Origin: Amanita rubescens | Lineage: Eukaryota > Basidiomycota > Agaricomycetes > Agaricales > Amanitaceae | Length of the DNA stretch: 64,000 nucleotides | Assembly: GCA_015039365.1 (NCBI GenBank) | Contig: WION01000079.1 | Span: 1 to 64,000 of the forward strand | Direction of reading: 5' to 3' | Shown here: positions 33,260 through 44,483 of the stretch, piece after piece | Layout of the letters: each line of letters begins with the position of its first letter | Position numbering within the stretch: position 1 is the first letter of the stretch | Translations under genes and position numbers: made by a program | The notes under the pieces: model-generated | Databases searched by the model: none | What the model was told of the DNA's origin: nothing | What the model saw: only the letters and a program-made list of their open reading frames with translations

Positions 33260-34448
33260 CGGGCCCAGCGCGGCGGGCCATGATACCCGAAAGTTGGATC
33301 GACAGCCACGGCTACTGCAAACGAAATGCGGTAGAGTAGTAGAAGATGTTCGGCGCGAGAGGGATGAAGCGGGTTGCAAAGGGAGACCAGCTGAGGCATA
33401 ACGAAGTAACAACAGCTAGCCATGAAACCCGAAAGTTGAATCAGCTCCGATGCAACGCGATGCCTTCTGCAACCCTCGGCTACAGTCTCACCTAGTCTCA
33501 CCTCCGATTCCCGTTCTTCCACGCACTGACCTGATCTTCCACTTGCCCCAGAGCATCCTTGAACAATAGCGGCACACCGACTCGGCTGCAATTTAATACG
33601 AACAAATCATCCCCCAGATCGTGTTGCGTACCATCATATCATCATCATCTGATGGCGTTGAAACTTGAAGCTTGAAGATAGGTTGGTCGTTGCATCAATT
33701 AGCTTCCCGACCCATCAGCGAATTTCATTTTTGGTGCTATAGAAATTGCGCTTGGAAAGGCTTGGTAGATGGCCACTAACTGTTGTTTCGAAAGTATTTA
33801 TCTGTTCAGCGAGGTTCAGCGGGACCTTCGTGTTTCGCTGCGAGAAATATGGGGTGTCGGCCATGATAGGCCATGATGCATACTCCTCGGTGGATAGCCT
33901 GAATCCGAGTTTCATCTCGTTGCGTGCATCTTGAAACGTCATTTCTTCCATGCTTGGCGTGCTAGAATCGGGTATCAGCATTCCGGCCAGACTCGTTGAT
34001 ATTATTGCTTCAATGAACGTGAAAGCGGTTTGGCGCGGCTAGTAACGCTAGTTTTTGGCACGCGGCACACCGTATTCTCAGGCTCAAGTACTCCTAAGCC
34101 GTACTCGTCCTGCTCGTCTGTGCAAGGATATGGAAGATGCGGATAGTAGCGAGTCTTCCTGATCGGGGTCCACCGTTGGGACTCCGAGTGTTTCGTGTAA
34201 GCTTTTGGCTCGCCATTGTCGCCTGTCTGCGCTGTGGCATGTCCTTGAAGCTTTGACGCGTTCAGTTGTCATGCAAGAGTCCAGGCGTGCGCACACACTT
34301 TGCGCTGAATTGATACCACCATCTACTTGATATCAACGACTTCCTTGCATTGCACCCGTTCTTTTCTACTCCTAAACACAAACACTCGACAAAGAAGTGA
34401 TACTGGTAAAGTACTTGAAGAACAGTATTTTTGGCTTCAGACTCGTGT
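33260..34448. other. Long spacer in the array, no gene recognised
   Basis: About 1.2 kb, the widest gap among the first seven copies. It has an 88-codon minus-strand frame (33981-33715) with no leader and no family motif. Possibly the place of a lost copy. Confidence 0.4.
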
Positions 34449-35063
34449 TCAACCACTGAGTGCCGGGTCAATTCTAAGTAGTATGTGCTTACGCTCTCCC
34501 CAATCCTTTTTACCTTGAGGTTTCAGCTTTATTTCTAGGCCGAGTTGATGATTAATATTGCCGAGCCTATCACTGAGCAATTGATCCTCGGGAAACTGGT
34601 GCGACTCGGGTTCAGTCATATGGGAAGGAGGACGCTACATGAGATGTAAGACGTCAGGCCTCAGGTTTCAAATCGAAGTAGACAACTGACGTTAACAATT
34701 CGGAAGGGGTTTTGCTTTGCCCGTGACCACACGACATCCGAGTACAATAAGTTCCTTTTATTTTCCGCAGGCAGTGGCGGCCAAAATTCCACAATAGCCC
34801 CGTTTTCAATTCTCATATAAAAGCCTCGTTTCTATCGAAGTATGTGAGTTTCACGCAAGGTTATAATGGAGGTGATCATTGACCCGGTTTATTGATTTCC
34901 AGCAGCCATTTATCCGCCCGTTCAGGTCAACGGGACTTTCATCCACAGCCTTCGAGAACCCAATGCCTCTCGGGGAAACATGGGACGCCGCCGGCGAAAC
35001 AGGAATCGCCACGACTGACGTGCCGAGTAAAAAGAAAATTAGCGCGTACAAGAATAACATCAT
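34449..35063 (-). CDS. Triple-W small secreted protein 7
   Basis: Exons 35063-34884, 34831-34691, 34634-34449; 168 residues (start may be the second of two adjacent ATGs). Leader M-M-L-F-L-Y-A-L-I-F-F-L-L-G-T-S-V-V-A-I-P. Trp 55 in I-N-G-C-W-K, Trp 95 in V-V-W-S-R-A, third Trp in K-D-W-G-E-R with L-L-R-I after it. Exon 2 keeps the E-F-W-P-P block of copies 2 and 5. Confidence 0.8.
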
Positions 35064-35239
35064 GAGTGGTCTTTCATAGACGAATGTAAGCAACGCGTCG
35101 ATCGATCGACATGGAGTTTATATTGTGGTTACTTACTGAGAGTGTTTGAATCAGCACTGAAGTTTAGCAGAGGATATCTTTCGTAGATAACGTGATTGGC
35201 CGTGAAGTAACAAGTTGGCGTGAATGGGATGCGTATGAC

Positions 35240-35283
35240 GGAGACCAGCTCTGAGTCTTGGCGGGAAACCTCGCGGTTAAGTA
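35240..35283 (-). promoter_or_regulatory. Triple-W family promoter (copy 7)
   Basis: CTCAGAGCTGGTCTCC (35255-35240, minus). The TATA-like element is poor (GTACTTAACCGC, 35283-35272). GTAAGT 5'-UTR intron present. Confidence 0.7.
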
Positions 35284-35729
35284 CAGCAACCGGGCTAGCA
35301 CTGGCCCTGGAACCTACATCGAAGTTGCGTTGGCGTTGACATCAATCTGATACATACTGCAATGATGGCCAAGAAACACCTTTTGAAACAGCTTCGATGT
35401 GATGTGATGGCCCTACTTACTGGAGACGGTCGCTCCATGATGCTGTGGCAACAGATTAACTCAACCATTGTCGCGTTTCCATTTTGCCGCGCACCGCCCG
35501 TGATATTCAATTCCTTCCTGCCATTGCCCAGTCCAATACTATATCGCTATCAGACCACGGTATTTTCGAAAGAAAGAAGCTGCGATACGAACGAGAACGA
35601 GCCTGGGCACCATCGAACGACGTTGAACAATGTTTCCCTGGCGGTGGAATCGGATAGCGTGGCCCGTGTCATTCTGATGTTTAGCGAGCCGTTTTTCTAG
35701 CCCGCAGATTGTGTTCCATGCAACTCATA
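35284..35729. other. Spacer, no gene seen
   Basis: Between the copy 7 promoter and the broken copy at 35730-36215. Nothing recognised. Confidence 0.5.
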
Positions 35730-36215
35730 ATTATAGAGCTGTTTTTATATGTATCGCATGTTTCTCAATCGACCCTACGTCCACCGCGATGATTAATGTG
35801 TCACCAGGATATCTCTTTGGATCGGATTCAAATCTACGAAATGTGGATCACATGTAAGACGTCAAGTTCACAAGACCACCAACGTTGACGTCGACCATAC
35901 CCATGTGGTTTTTGTCCAATATTTGAATCAAAAGGTCTGTTGGGGAATAGCTCGCAACTCCCGGAGCATCGATGATCATATAAAAGCGTTTATTCCCTTT
36001 CTATATTGAGTCCACTCAAGTCAAATTTAGCCACTGACCTCAACATATGCTGTCCAGCGCCCCTCTACCTGGCTAATCGCTTCAAGGATCCGTTCATTCG
36101 TGGGTTTCTGGGCAGAGGTATCTGAAGACGGGCTTCGTCCAGAGGGAATCGTCACCGTTGTGACCGACAGCCACGCGGCGGAGTCCGAATATACTCCATC
36201 CATTCTCTTGTCCAT
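35730..36215 (-). pseudogene. Broken triple-W family copy lacking its leader
   Basis: Minus strand keeps an exon 1 tail (V-T-I-P-S-G-R-S-P to V-E-G-R-W-T, ending 36039), a GTCAGT intron, an exon 2-like frame from 36000 (K-R-F-Y-M-I-I-D) and an exon 3-like frame to about 35730. The signal peptide is replaced by unrelated sequence, and the exon 2 W-x-R is missing. Likely a decaying copy. Confidence 0.6.
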
Positions 36216-37182
36216 CCAACATCGTTAGCGAGTCCTTCCGTCTCGATGTGATCACGGAGCCGAGCGAGCTAGCCATACGCACACATTCCAGTCAAGTTGT
36301 ATCAAATTAACCGTAGCACATACGACCACTCAATATATGCTTTCAATATTCTACCATTATAATGGATCAATCATGATGTATGATGCTTCACATTCTCGTG
36401 GATTTTACTATCATTGTCTCGAATCCGATTTTCAAATTCCATTGCTCGTCTTGAAAACCCGGTCTTGCCGCGGGGAAGAGTCACCGTCGTCAATACCAAA
36501 AACAGATATAAAATGTAAATGTCAGTTTTTCTCATCAGAGTCGACTGCTGACAACTGTTACCTTAAGTTGTACCTCAATTCCGCGCTCAGAAGAGACGAG
36601 GGCCAGTCAATCTCTCCGACAAGATGAAATCTTCTTTGTTCCCGTTTCTACTCAAATGAGGTTCGTTACGAGGTGAAATTGTTCACTCACTTCTCGGCAC
36701 TTGAAATCTCGCCATTTCTCCGAGAGTTTAGCGAGGAATGTCCTTTGTACGCGACGTGAGTGTTGATATCGGCTTGGATTTTGTATTGATGAAATGGAGA
36801 CCAGGTTAACGGCTTTGTCAGTCCCAAATTAGATGAAGAAATGTAGTTTTCGAACGCCATTTGACCAAACCAATTTATCATACAGGTCCGTTCATGGCGT
36901 TGAATAGTTCCAGATCAGTACCCACCAATTTCGACTTGCAAAACCATGGGTGCGCATATACAGAAGCCGCTCCACGTCAGGTCTCCTATGTGTCGTGTAC
37001 GATGATACGACTATTTTTAATTCGCACTTTTTTTTGACTCAACGCCATATGTATAGCTCAATATGGACTTCCTGCATTCCATCCATCTCCACTACTACGA
37101 ATACCGACAACATTAAGGCAACAAGGAGTGATATGCCGTACAACATGAACAAACCCGAAAGTAATGACTACTGGTACAATAC
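36216..37182. other. Spacer with degenerate promoter
   Basis: Holds GGAGACCAGG at 36797, a decayed form of the family element, and from about 36800 the left part of the 1.5-kb tandem duplication. No intact frame. Confidence 0.5.
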
Positions 37183-37801
37183 TTATTCAACGGCTGCTGT
37201 GGACTTTTTGTTTTTTTTCTTGAATATGCCGCCAAGCAGTAAGCTTTCAGCATATCGCCAATTTTTGGTGCCGAAGTGATCGCCATTTGCAGGACTGTAT
37301 AAAACCGAATACCCGTGTTTCCACCCTATAATGTACATTCCATCCATGACAATCGTAGTCTGCTTGGGCAACCCCTCGCATTCCTAGAAAAATATGTCAC
37401 ATGTGAGGTGTTAGGTTTTCATATCATCATTATCACTGACCTTGCATCGTTTCCAATACGTATCTTCCAGTACCTGTGGGTCCTTCTCAATCCGTGAAGC
37501 TAGAGTGGAGTGCACGATCCTGCGTCCCTGGATGGATATCTTTTGATCTACATTCTTGAGCTTTTTACACCATCAATATGTGAGATTCATATAAAAAACG
37601 ACAGTGTTCACTGACACGAGGATTGTTTTTAGTAGCTGCTCCGATCCAGCAACCCTGCAATTCCGCATACCCGTGAGGGACTCCGGTACGGGCAGGTGTA
37701 ATGACACCGCTTGACTGAACGGGGTCCGAACCATCAAAGCCCGTCGCCAAGACCGAGGTACAAAGGCCAGAAAAAAGTAGTGCAACGTGCCAGTATAACA
37801 T
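37183..37801 (-). CDS. Triple-W small secreted protein 8
   Basis: Exons 37801-37616, 37560-37441, 37383-37183; 168 residues. A different leader subtype: M-L-Y-W-H-V-A-L-L-F-S-G-L-C-T-S-V-L-A. Trp 52 in Q-G-C-W-I-G, Trp 98 in D-T-Y-W-K-R. Exon 2 starts with a basic block and I-S-I-Q-G-R, exon 3 with E-C-E-G-L-P-K. Paralogue of copy 9, but exon 3 between the shared ends is very different. Confidence 0.8.
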
Positions 37802-37924
37802 GGGTGATGTCCTTGGCAGCCGTGAGTGATACGTTGATTGACAGCAGAATTCAAATCGGAGATGCTTACTGAGTGGATAATAACAAGGGCGTGTATGATG
37901 GCGAGCTTTAACTTCAAGAAATCT

Positions 37925-37980
37925 AGAGACCAGCTCTAAAAGAAGCGCTTGTATGTACCGATTTAGCGCAGTTCTTATAA
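37925..37980 (-). promoter_or_regulatory. Triple-W family promoter (copy 8)
   Basis: Minus strand: TTATAAGAACTGC (37980-37968) then CTTTTAGAGCTGGTCTCT (37942-37925). 5'-UTR intron CAGTAAGC...CCAAG, ending about 10 bp before the ATG. Confidence 0.8.
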
Positions 37981-38329
37981 TGGTAGACGTTGTGGCTGCT
38001 ATCAGCCAACACGCATCATGACAACAATGTGTGTGATTTAATTCATTTGGCACCTTTCCTCTCCCCACTATTCACGATCTACCTACCTACCCTCTAGTAC
38101 CACCTCATTCAAGATAGCCTTGACGTCTATCAGTACCTATCCTCGGGCACGAACACGAACTGGAACGCGAAAAAGATCTCCTCTGCGTACATATCATCAT
38201 CAGATGACACTGAACCATGGTGTCAACATCAGATAATCAAATAATCAGATCAAATATCACGTCCGTATGGCGAACGCTTGGTAAGGTACGATTTACGTGT
38301 AGAAACACCCGCTTACTTGGTTGGCGGGC

Positions 38330-38444
38330 GGGGGTTAAGCTCAACTCAGAGATATCTGAAGATGGGGCTTTGTCCAACAGGAATTGTCATGACCGGAATG
38401 CTGAATGCGCCAGAATAGATAGCCGCGGAAGCCAAATTAGATGA
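38330..38444 (-). pseudogene. Leader-like remnant of the triple-W family
   Basis: Minus strand reads a hydrophobic run ending P-V-M-T-I-P-V-G-Q-S-P, matching the segment at the start of the broken copy at 36215, followed by a stop. Lies at the junction between the two tandem units. Confidence 0.4.
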
Positions 38445-38781
38445 AGAAATGTAGTTTTCGAACGCCATTTGACCAAACCAATTTATCATACAGGTCCGTT
38501 CATGGCGTTGAAAAATAGGTGTACTTCGAGAACGCAGATCAGTGCCAATGTACCCACCAATTTCGACTTGCAAAACCACGGGTGCACATATACAGAAGCC
38601 GCTCCACATCAGGTCTCCTATGTGAACGTCGTGTACCATCGATGATACGACTATTTTTAATTCGCACTTTTTTCTGACTTATGTATTGCTCAACATGGAT
38701 GTCCTGCATTCCATCCATCTCCACCACTACGAATACGGACAACATGAACAAGTCCGGAAGCGGTGACTACTGGTACAGTAC

Positions 38782-39429
38782 TTATTCAACGGCCGCTGCG
38801 GTTTTTTTGTTTTTCTTGAATGTGCCGCCAAGCCACAAGCTTGCAGCATCCTTCCACACAGGGTCATTCTTAGCACTATACCTAACCAAATACTCGCCGG
38901 ATGCCCAACGTCTGATGCGGATTTGATTATCGACAATTGTAGTCCGCTTGGGCAACCCCTCGCATTCCTAGAAAAGTATATCACATGTAAGGTGTTAGGT
39001 TTTCATATCATGGTATACCACTGACCGAGGTTTCTCTCCAATAGGTATCGTCCAGTACCCGCGGATCCATCTTAATCTGTTCAGATAGAGTGGAGTGCAC
39101 GATCTTGCGTCCCTGGATAGATATCTTTTTACCTACATTCTTACGCTTTTTACGCCATCGGTGTGTGAGATTCATATAAAAAAAAGACAGTGTTCACTTA
39201 CATCAGGATGGTTTTTAGTACCTATTCCGATCCAGCAACCCTGCAATTCCTCATACCCGTGAGGGACTCCACTAGCGCTCGACTGAGAGGTGTCCGAATG
39301 ATACCCGCCATTGCCAATGGCACCGCTCGACTGAGAGGTGCCCGAGTCACTCGGATACCCGTCAAGGCCCTTCGCCAAGACAGAGGTACAAAGGCCAGAA
39401 AAAAGTAGTGCAACGTGCCAGAATAACAT
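38782..39429 (-). CDS. Triple-W small secreted protein 9
   Basis: Exons 39429-39202, 39145-39026, 38967-38782; 177 residues. Leader nearly identical to copy 8 (M-L-F-W-H-V-A-L-L-F-S-G-L-C-T-S). Exon 1 is expanded by a repeated S-Q-S-S linker. Trp 66 in Q-G-C-W-I-G, Trp 112 in D-T-Y-W-R-E, another Trp in D-P-V-W-K-D. Exon 3 differs from copy 8 across its middle although both ends and the flanks match. Confidence 0.8.
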
Positions 39430-39552
39430 GGGTGATGTCCTTGACAGCCGTGAGCGATACGTCGATTGACAGCAGAATTCAAATCGGAGATGCTTACTGA
39501 GTGGACAATAACAAGAGCGTGTGTGATGGCGAGCTTTAACTTCAAGAAATCT

Positions 39553-39632
39553 AGAGACCAGCTCTAAAAGAAGCGCTTGTATGTGAAGACCAGCTGTGCT
39601 TTGACGGGGGGAATTTAGCGCAGTTCTTATAC
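39553..39632 (-). promoter_or_regulatory. Triple-W family promoter (copy 9)
   Basis: Minus strand: TATAAGAACTGC (39632-39620), a variant CAGCTGGTCTTC (about 39596-39585) and the main CTTTTAGAGCTGGTCTCT (39570-39553). Doubling of the element resembles the promoters of copies 1 and 10. Confidence 0.75.
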
Positions 39633-40030
39633 TGGTGGACGCCATGCACGTGAGCGAGTGCCAAGTCCCGCAGGTTAGGTTATGCCGGATGCTATGTATC
39701 AGCCATCATGCATCATGAAAATAATGTGATTCATTTGGCATCTCTCCCCAATATCCAACATCCACCTACCTATCTTCTATTACCTCATTCAAGGTAGCCT
39801 CTCGGCTGACGGCGCCAGCCCCAACGAAGTCGTCTAGTACTACCAGCGCCTATCCTTGGGCACGTTGAACACAAACTGGAACGCGAAAAAGATCTCCCCT
39901 GCGTACAATCATCAGATGACACTGAACCATGGTCACACTTCACTGCTTGGCGCGGCAGAATCGCGGTTACTTTGCCAACATCAGATAATCAAATAACCAG
40001 ATCAAATATCACGTCCGTATGGCGAAACGA

Positions 40031-40466
40031 GGGCGAAACGCCACTTGCCGCAAAACAAATCGTTCTCCAGTCAGAACAATTTTTAATCCTTGCCGAGTCA
40101 TGGCGTTGAAACCTCGTAACCGAATCTGAATTAAATCAACTCCCATACGTTGCGTAGAACACGGCGACTCGAAAAGTAGCGATCTGGGTCAAGAAGAAAA
40201 CTACTGGGGCTTGTCCGACTCCTCAGGCCTCCGAAGGCTGTGAACACGTCACTAGTCACTGGTCGCGGCCTATGAGTCGAACTGCTTAATAAAATCCAAT
40301 TGAGTCCTTGCATATTCTCGTATGTGCTTTCTTCACTCCTCGTTGGTAACGCACGGTTTACATATAGGAACACCCGCTTGGTTGGTTGGCGGTAAGCTCA
40401 ATACGGCGCATCCTCTCCCTCGGCCGACCCTTCGCTTTCCACTCGTTTTAAGCATCAACGTTCCTG
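40031..40466. other. Spacer, no gene seen
   Basis: Between unit B and the 3' end of copy 10. Short open frames only. Confidence 0.5.
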
Positions 40467-41069
40467 TCACGCATGCCTCTGGGGCCCGTATTTGATCTCA
40501 ACCCCCACGTTTTGATTCCCGAATTTCCAATTTTCAGGGGAACCCAGCCCGCTTATTCTCCCCTGATTAATCGCAATTTTGTATGCTGCCGCTTCTCCGA
40601 TGTGTAATCGATCGTGAGGATTAGACGGACGGCGGAACTTTGGGGGACATCCCTATCAAACAGTTCATAAGTAATACAGAATTTCAAAACATGGTGTGAC
40701 CACTGACTGTGCCTGGCGCCCAATAGGTATCGTGCAAGTCCCGCGCGCCCATAGTTGAGAACTCGATCTTCCCATCATCGATACCTATTAATTGATGAAC
40801 GTTCGGTCGCGGATCATGAACGTTCTATCGAGTCATGTGAGATTCATAGCTACATGTTGAGCATGTTCGCTTACAACAATCCCGGACCAGCAACCCTTAA
40901 ACGTTTCCATTGTGGCATCGAGATGTACACGAGGCTCAGAAGCACCAGGATGTTCGCCACCGGACTCGCTACCCGACTCGCTACCCACAAGGGTCGGAGA
41001 CCGAGAAACAGGAATCGCATCAGCCGAGGTGCCAAGTACAGAGAACAGTAGCGCATAGAAAAATAACAT
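40467..41069 (-). CDS. Triple-W small secreted protein 10
   Basis: Exons 41069-40875, 40824-40708, 40652-40467; 165 residues, the shortest. Leader M-L-F-F-Y-A-L-L-F-S-V-L-G-T-S-A-D-A-I-P. A Ser/Glu/Gly-rich linker follows. Trp 61 in K-G-C-W-S-G, Trp 100 in D-T-Y-W-A-P (the Arg of W-x-R is lost), another Trp in E-N-W-K-F. Exon 2 shares D-T-Y-W with copies 8 and 9. Confidence 0.75.
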
Positions 41070-41158
41070 ATCCTTGGTCGAGGTGAGCGATGCGTCTTTT
41101 GGAATTCATATTGAATTTGCTTACTGAGTAGTGGTCAATAACTAGTCTGTGCGTGATG

Positions 41159-41219
41159 GAGACCCGCTCTGAGGTTTACAATGGATTAGGTGCAGTGTCA
41201 TTAGAGACCAGCTCTAACT
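41159..41219 (-). promoter_or_regulatory. Triple-W family promoter (copy 10)
   Basis: Two elements on the minus strand: AGTTAGAGCTGGTCTCT (41219-41203) and CCTCAGAGCGGGTCTCC (41174-41159). No good TATA seen upstream. 5'-UTR intron CAGTAAGC...CCAAG present. Confidence 0.7.
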
Positions 41220-42094
41220 GAAGGATGTAACGTGGAGACTCCCGCCAGCTTTTGTAAGGGTGGGCCCTGAGGGTGATGGATGCATTGCACGTGAGTCGGT
41301 AGATGTAATTAATGGGGCCATAAAATGATTAACAGTTGTCAATCAACTTCACTCAGGCTGCCGAACAGCAGTTAACCACTCTCCCTACTTACCGCGAAAT
41401 CCACTTTCATGACCCTGTACGGTCTGTCCATGTCCAAACTTGAGCTTTGAACATCATGGCGAGCTTACACTAATATACCTCTGATAAGCAGATGGCCACC
41501 GCCCCATGTGATGGTGGTCACGCCCAAGTTGCCGCCTGTTACTGGCGACCGCGTACCTACTATCAGATACTTCATTAGGTTCGAAAACATGTTGATACGG
41601 CGGCCATTAGGCAGTGCGGTTTTTTCTTTCTGATTTTTCCCGCTGGAATCAGACAAGCGTCTTCGGGTAGGCACATCTCTTTGATACGATCTGTACACCC
41701 AAGGTCTAGTACCCAAGCCATTCCAGACGTGGAGGATGCTGGAGAATGGGATAATTACGATTACGACAAAGAACGGTGGAGTCATGAAAGGTTACGTCGT
41801 AGGTATTTTCAACTTCGCGTTGCTGACTCAAGACATTGAATCTACAGATGCTTCAAGAACGAGATTGACCGTGCAAGAGAAGTGTAGACTTGGTGGTTGG
41901 TAAATTTTTAACAATACATGTGCTGGACTTGACCACGGATTTATCCTGTTGTGGAGAGCAACCAGTGCCATCCAATGCAAGTGCATGAACTTGCGGCTGC
42001 TTGTCCATTAACTTATATTCATTAAACATAAGCGTGCGTAGTTATGGTAGCACTTATATGCGAGGGCGATACCAGAGTCCCAGAATTTTGAGCT
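41220..42094. other. Spacer, no gene seen
   Basis: About 0.9 kb. A 106-codon minus-strand frame (41785-41465) lacks leader, family motifs and upstream element, so it is not called. Confidence 0.5.
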
Positions 42095-42813
42095 TCAATG
42101 CTCGAATACTCTATCGACATTGAGCCACTTTGGCAACTTTCTTAATAGACGAGGTTTCGAGTTCGTGAGTTCAAGGAACTTTTTTATATCAAGTTCCAGC
42201 GGAGCGGAACTTTTCCAAACCCCGTGAAATAGTCCAACAAACACCACCTCATCTTGCTTCGTGATCATTATCTTGTCCAGACACCAATTACGTGGGACTG
42301 CTGGGCCGGGCTACAAAACGTCATCAGATGTGATTTTTTATATCGCGCGACGCCGCTGACCTCGAAAGCCGTCGGCTCGAGCCGACGCCAAACATCCAGT
42401 GTATTTTTTTCAAGGGCGGTTGGGAATTGTGTGCCTTCAGAGTTGTCAGAATGAATCTTCAGCTCCAAATCTTTAGAGATATGTATGTCGGCAGCAACCT
42501 GTCGAGGTAGTATGTGAGATTCATACGAAAATGGGCAAGGTTTACTAACAATGGTTGAGCGCCACCAACCAGCTAACCGTTCTGCTCCGACCGGCTCCAC
42601 GATGGGCTTTGTAGGCTTTAAAACGGGCCCTTTCGCAGGTTCTGCACTGGGCCCTGCAGCCTTCTGCCAGCCCATTTTTTCTATCACTCGCTTTCTCCCG
42701 GCACGAAGTGCCTTCTGAAAGTCTTCGTCATTGGTGGGAGGAGTCTCAGATACGGGAACCGCCACGACAGAGGTGCCAAGTAGGAAGAAAAGCAGCGCAT
42801 ACAAGAAGTGCAT
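42095..42813 (-). CDS. Triple-W small secreted protein 11
   Basis: Exons 42813-42550, 42498-42361, 42310-42095; 205 residues, the longest. Leader M-H-F-L-Y-A-L-L-F-F-L-L-G-T-S-V-V-A-V-P. Exon 1 carries an extra Lys/Pro/Ala-rich linker (A-K-G-P-V-L-K-P-T-K-P). Trp 83-84 in A-G-W-W-R-S, Trp 125 in L-D-V-W-R-R, further Trp in G-V-W-K-S and P-K-W-L-N. Confidence 0.8.
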
Positions 42814-42913
42814 GGTGGGCAATGATATCCTTGTTAGACGATGTTTGCGATGCAACGGGATCTATATTCAATGGAGTTGCTCACCGAGTGGACAAAACGA
42901 CAAGAGAATATGT

Positions 42914-42960
42914 GGAGACCGGCTCTGAAGTCCAGCGTGGTGGTTTACGAAGTTTTTATA
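42914..42960 (-). promoter_or_regulatory. Triple-W family promoter (copy 11)
   Basis: Minus strand: TATAAAAACTTC (42960-42949) then CTTCAGAGCCGGTCTCC (42930-42914). GTGAGC...ACAAG 5'-UTR intron. Confidence 0.8.
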
Positions 42961-43405
42961 CGGATGGTTTTCAAGTTTGCACGTGGCCAGGTTGAACTGT
43001 GGCCGTGAAACCCACCACTCGATCAACCAGGTAAGCGCGCGACGACCGCGCATCCAGAATTTTCTGTTCTGTCAATGTGAGGCTTCGGGATGAGAACATA
43101 TGGCATCTTCGGATATGGGAGTGTCACCCATCGCGGCTTGCTTCGATTCAGATGTGTCAGAAGGTGGTGCACTACGAGGTGGTGACTCGGTTGCCGATCG
43201 CGATGGCAATGGTCGGGAAGGGCAGTGCGCGAGGCGCGTTTCAGACTCAGACCCGGTGATAGAATCCTTGCAATTGAGAATTTTCGGCTACCAATGACAA
43301 CTGTAACTGGCTCGACAAAAAGTACTATCTCTGCGAAAGAACCGATTGAACGTTTTTTTTACAATGCAAATTCGCAGTTAGCTTCCAGGATTAGTGGGAT
43401 AAGTA

Positions 43406-44059
43406 CTAGGATTCGGATTTTTTCACTTTGAAGACTTCATCCAACTCCTTCCATTTGGTTTCGCCCGCGAGCTTAAGCTCCGCAATTACTTGCTTGCCAT
43501 TTCTGTACATTATTTTCAATTTGTCATTCGGTAATCCTCCTTTAAGCAAGCCAGCAGACTCTTTCTTACGCACTGATGTCTATGAAAACGTTGTCAGTTG
43601 CCAAGGTTTTTGAATCGTGGTGGGCGCGGACCATATAGTCTTTTTCGCTCTGTATGCGAGACCACATCAGATGCGAGCTTCCACTTTCAGGGAATGCTTT
43701 TCCGTAATCCTCCTCATTCAATGTCTCAGGAACAATCGGTTGCACGAGCCCCTTGCCGTCCATATATACCACATAATCCCGCCCTTCTGGCTATGAAGGT
43801 ACGTGAGGTTCATCCGAGGTGAGATCAAAAGAGTAGTATTTACCAAGAAGGATTGTGTACGCCACCAATAACCTTCCGTGCGTGCGAGGAGCGCAGCTTG
43901 CTTCTGTTTTCTAGTCGCAAAAAGCGACCCTCCACCGGCAGGAGCGCGGCGCAAGAGAGAAAGGCCAGCTTTCCCTCCAGAGCCTGACGTTGTAGGAACA
44001 GGAGTCGCCATGGAATAAGCGCCAAAGAGGAATAAAAGTAGTGCTTGAAAGAGTAGCAT
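43406..44059 (-). CDS. Triple-W small secreted protein 12
   Basis: Exons 44059-43844, 43790-43632, 43579-43406; 182 residues. Leader M-L-L-F-Q-A-L-L-L-F-L-F-G-A-Y. Trp 65-66 in E-G-Y-W-W-R, Trp 115 in L-M-W-S-R, third Trp in E-T-K-W-K-E-L. Intron 2 starts with the unusual GTCCGC. The ATG aligning with other leaders was chosen over one five codons upstream. Confidence 0.75.
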
Positions 44060-44129
44060 GAGTGTAAACGACATCAGGATTAATCGGCAGTGAAATTCTT
44101 ATCGGAGTTGCTTACTAGTTGATAGGGAT

Positions 44130-44174
44130 GGAGACCGGCTCTGGGGTTGAGGGGGAAATCTGGCGCATTTTGTA
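44130..44174 (-). promoter_or_regulatory. Triple-W family promoter (copy 12)
   Basis: Minus strand: TACAAAATGCGC (44174-44163, weak TATA) then CCCCAGAGCCGGTCTCC (44146-44130). GTAAGC intron donor follows. Confidence 0.75.
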
Positions 44175-44483
44175 CCACGGATGGTTGTGTACGTGGGGTC
44201 AAGCTAATATGCTAGCGACTGCCGGCGATGGCCTGAAACCCGCAGGTTGCATCAAAATCGATCGCGATGCCATTGTGCCAAACATAAGGCTTTGAATCTT
44301 GATTATCATGATACCTAGACATGAGGAGGTTCGGAGGAGTTTGCGAGGACGCAATTACGGTTTTGGAGGTCGAGGTGTCACGGATCGTGGCACGCATTGG
44401 ATACAAAGTAGAGTCTACGATACACAGATTACCAAATGACAACTGAAACGAACGCGACAATACTAGTACTATGGGTTGTGATC

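Larger units (their letters stand above)
36800..38290. repeat. Tandem duplication unit A (contains triple-W copy 8)
   Basis: About 1.5 kb repeated in direct orientation at 38430-40030. Near-identical blocks: the stretch starting GATGAAGAAATGTAG (36832 / 38439), the flank near 37060 / 38670, and AACGCGAAAAAGATCTCC (38163 / 39878). The two units carry copies 8 and 9. Confidence 0.85.
38430..40030. repeat. Tandem duplication unit B (contains triple-W copy 9)
   Basis: Second copy of unit A (36800-38290), slightly longer owing to insertions, including a second GACCAGCTG element at 39586. Confidence 0.85.

Noticed and set aside
33715..33981. 88-codon minus-strand frame in a spacer of the secreted-protein array
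   Set aside because: No leader, no G-x-W or W-x-R, no family promoter upstream. Could be chance or a heavily decayed copy.
41465..41785. 106-codon minus-strand frame between secreted-protein copies 10 and 11
   Set aside because: Lacks leader, signature motifs and the shared upstream element; composition looks non-coding.
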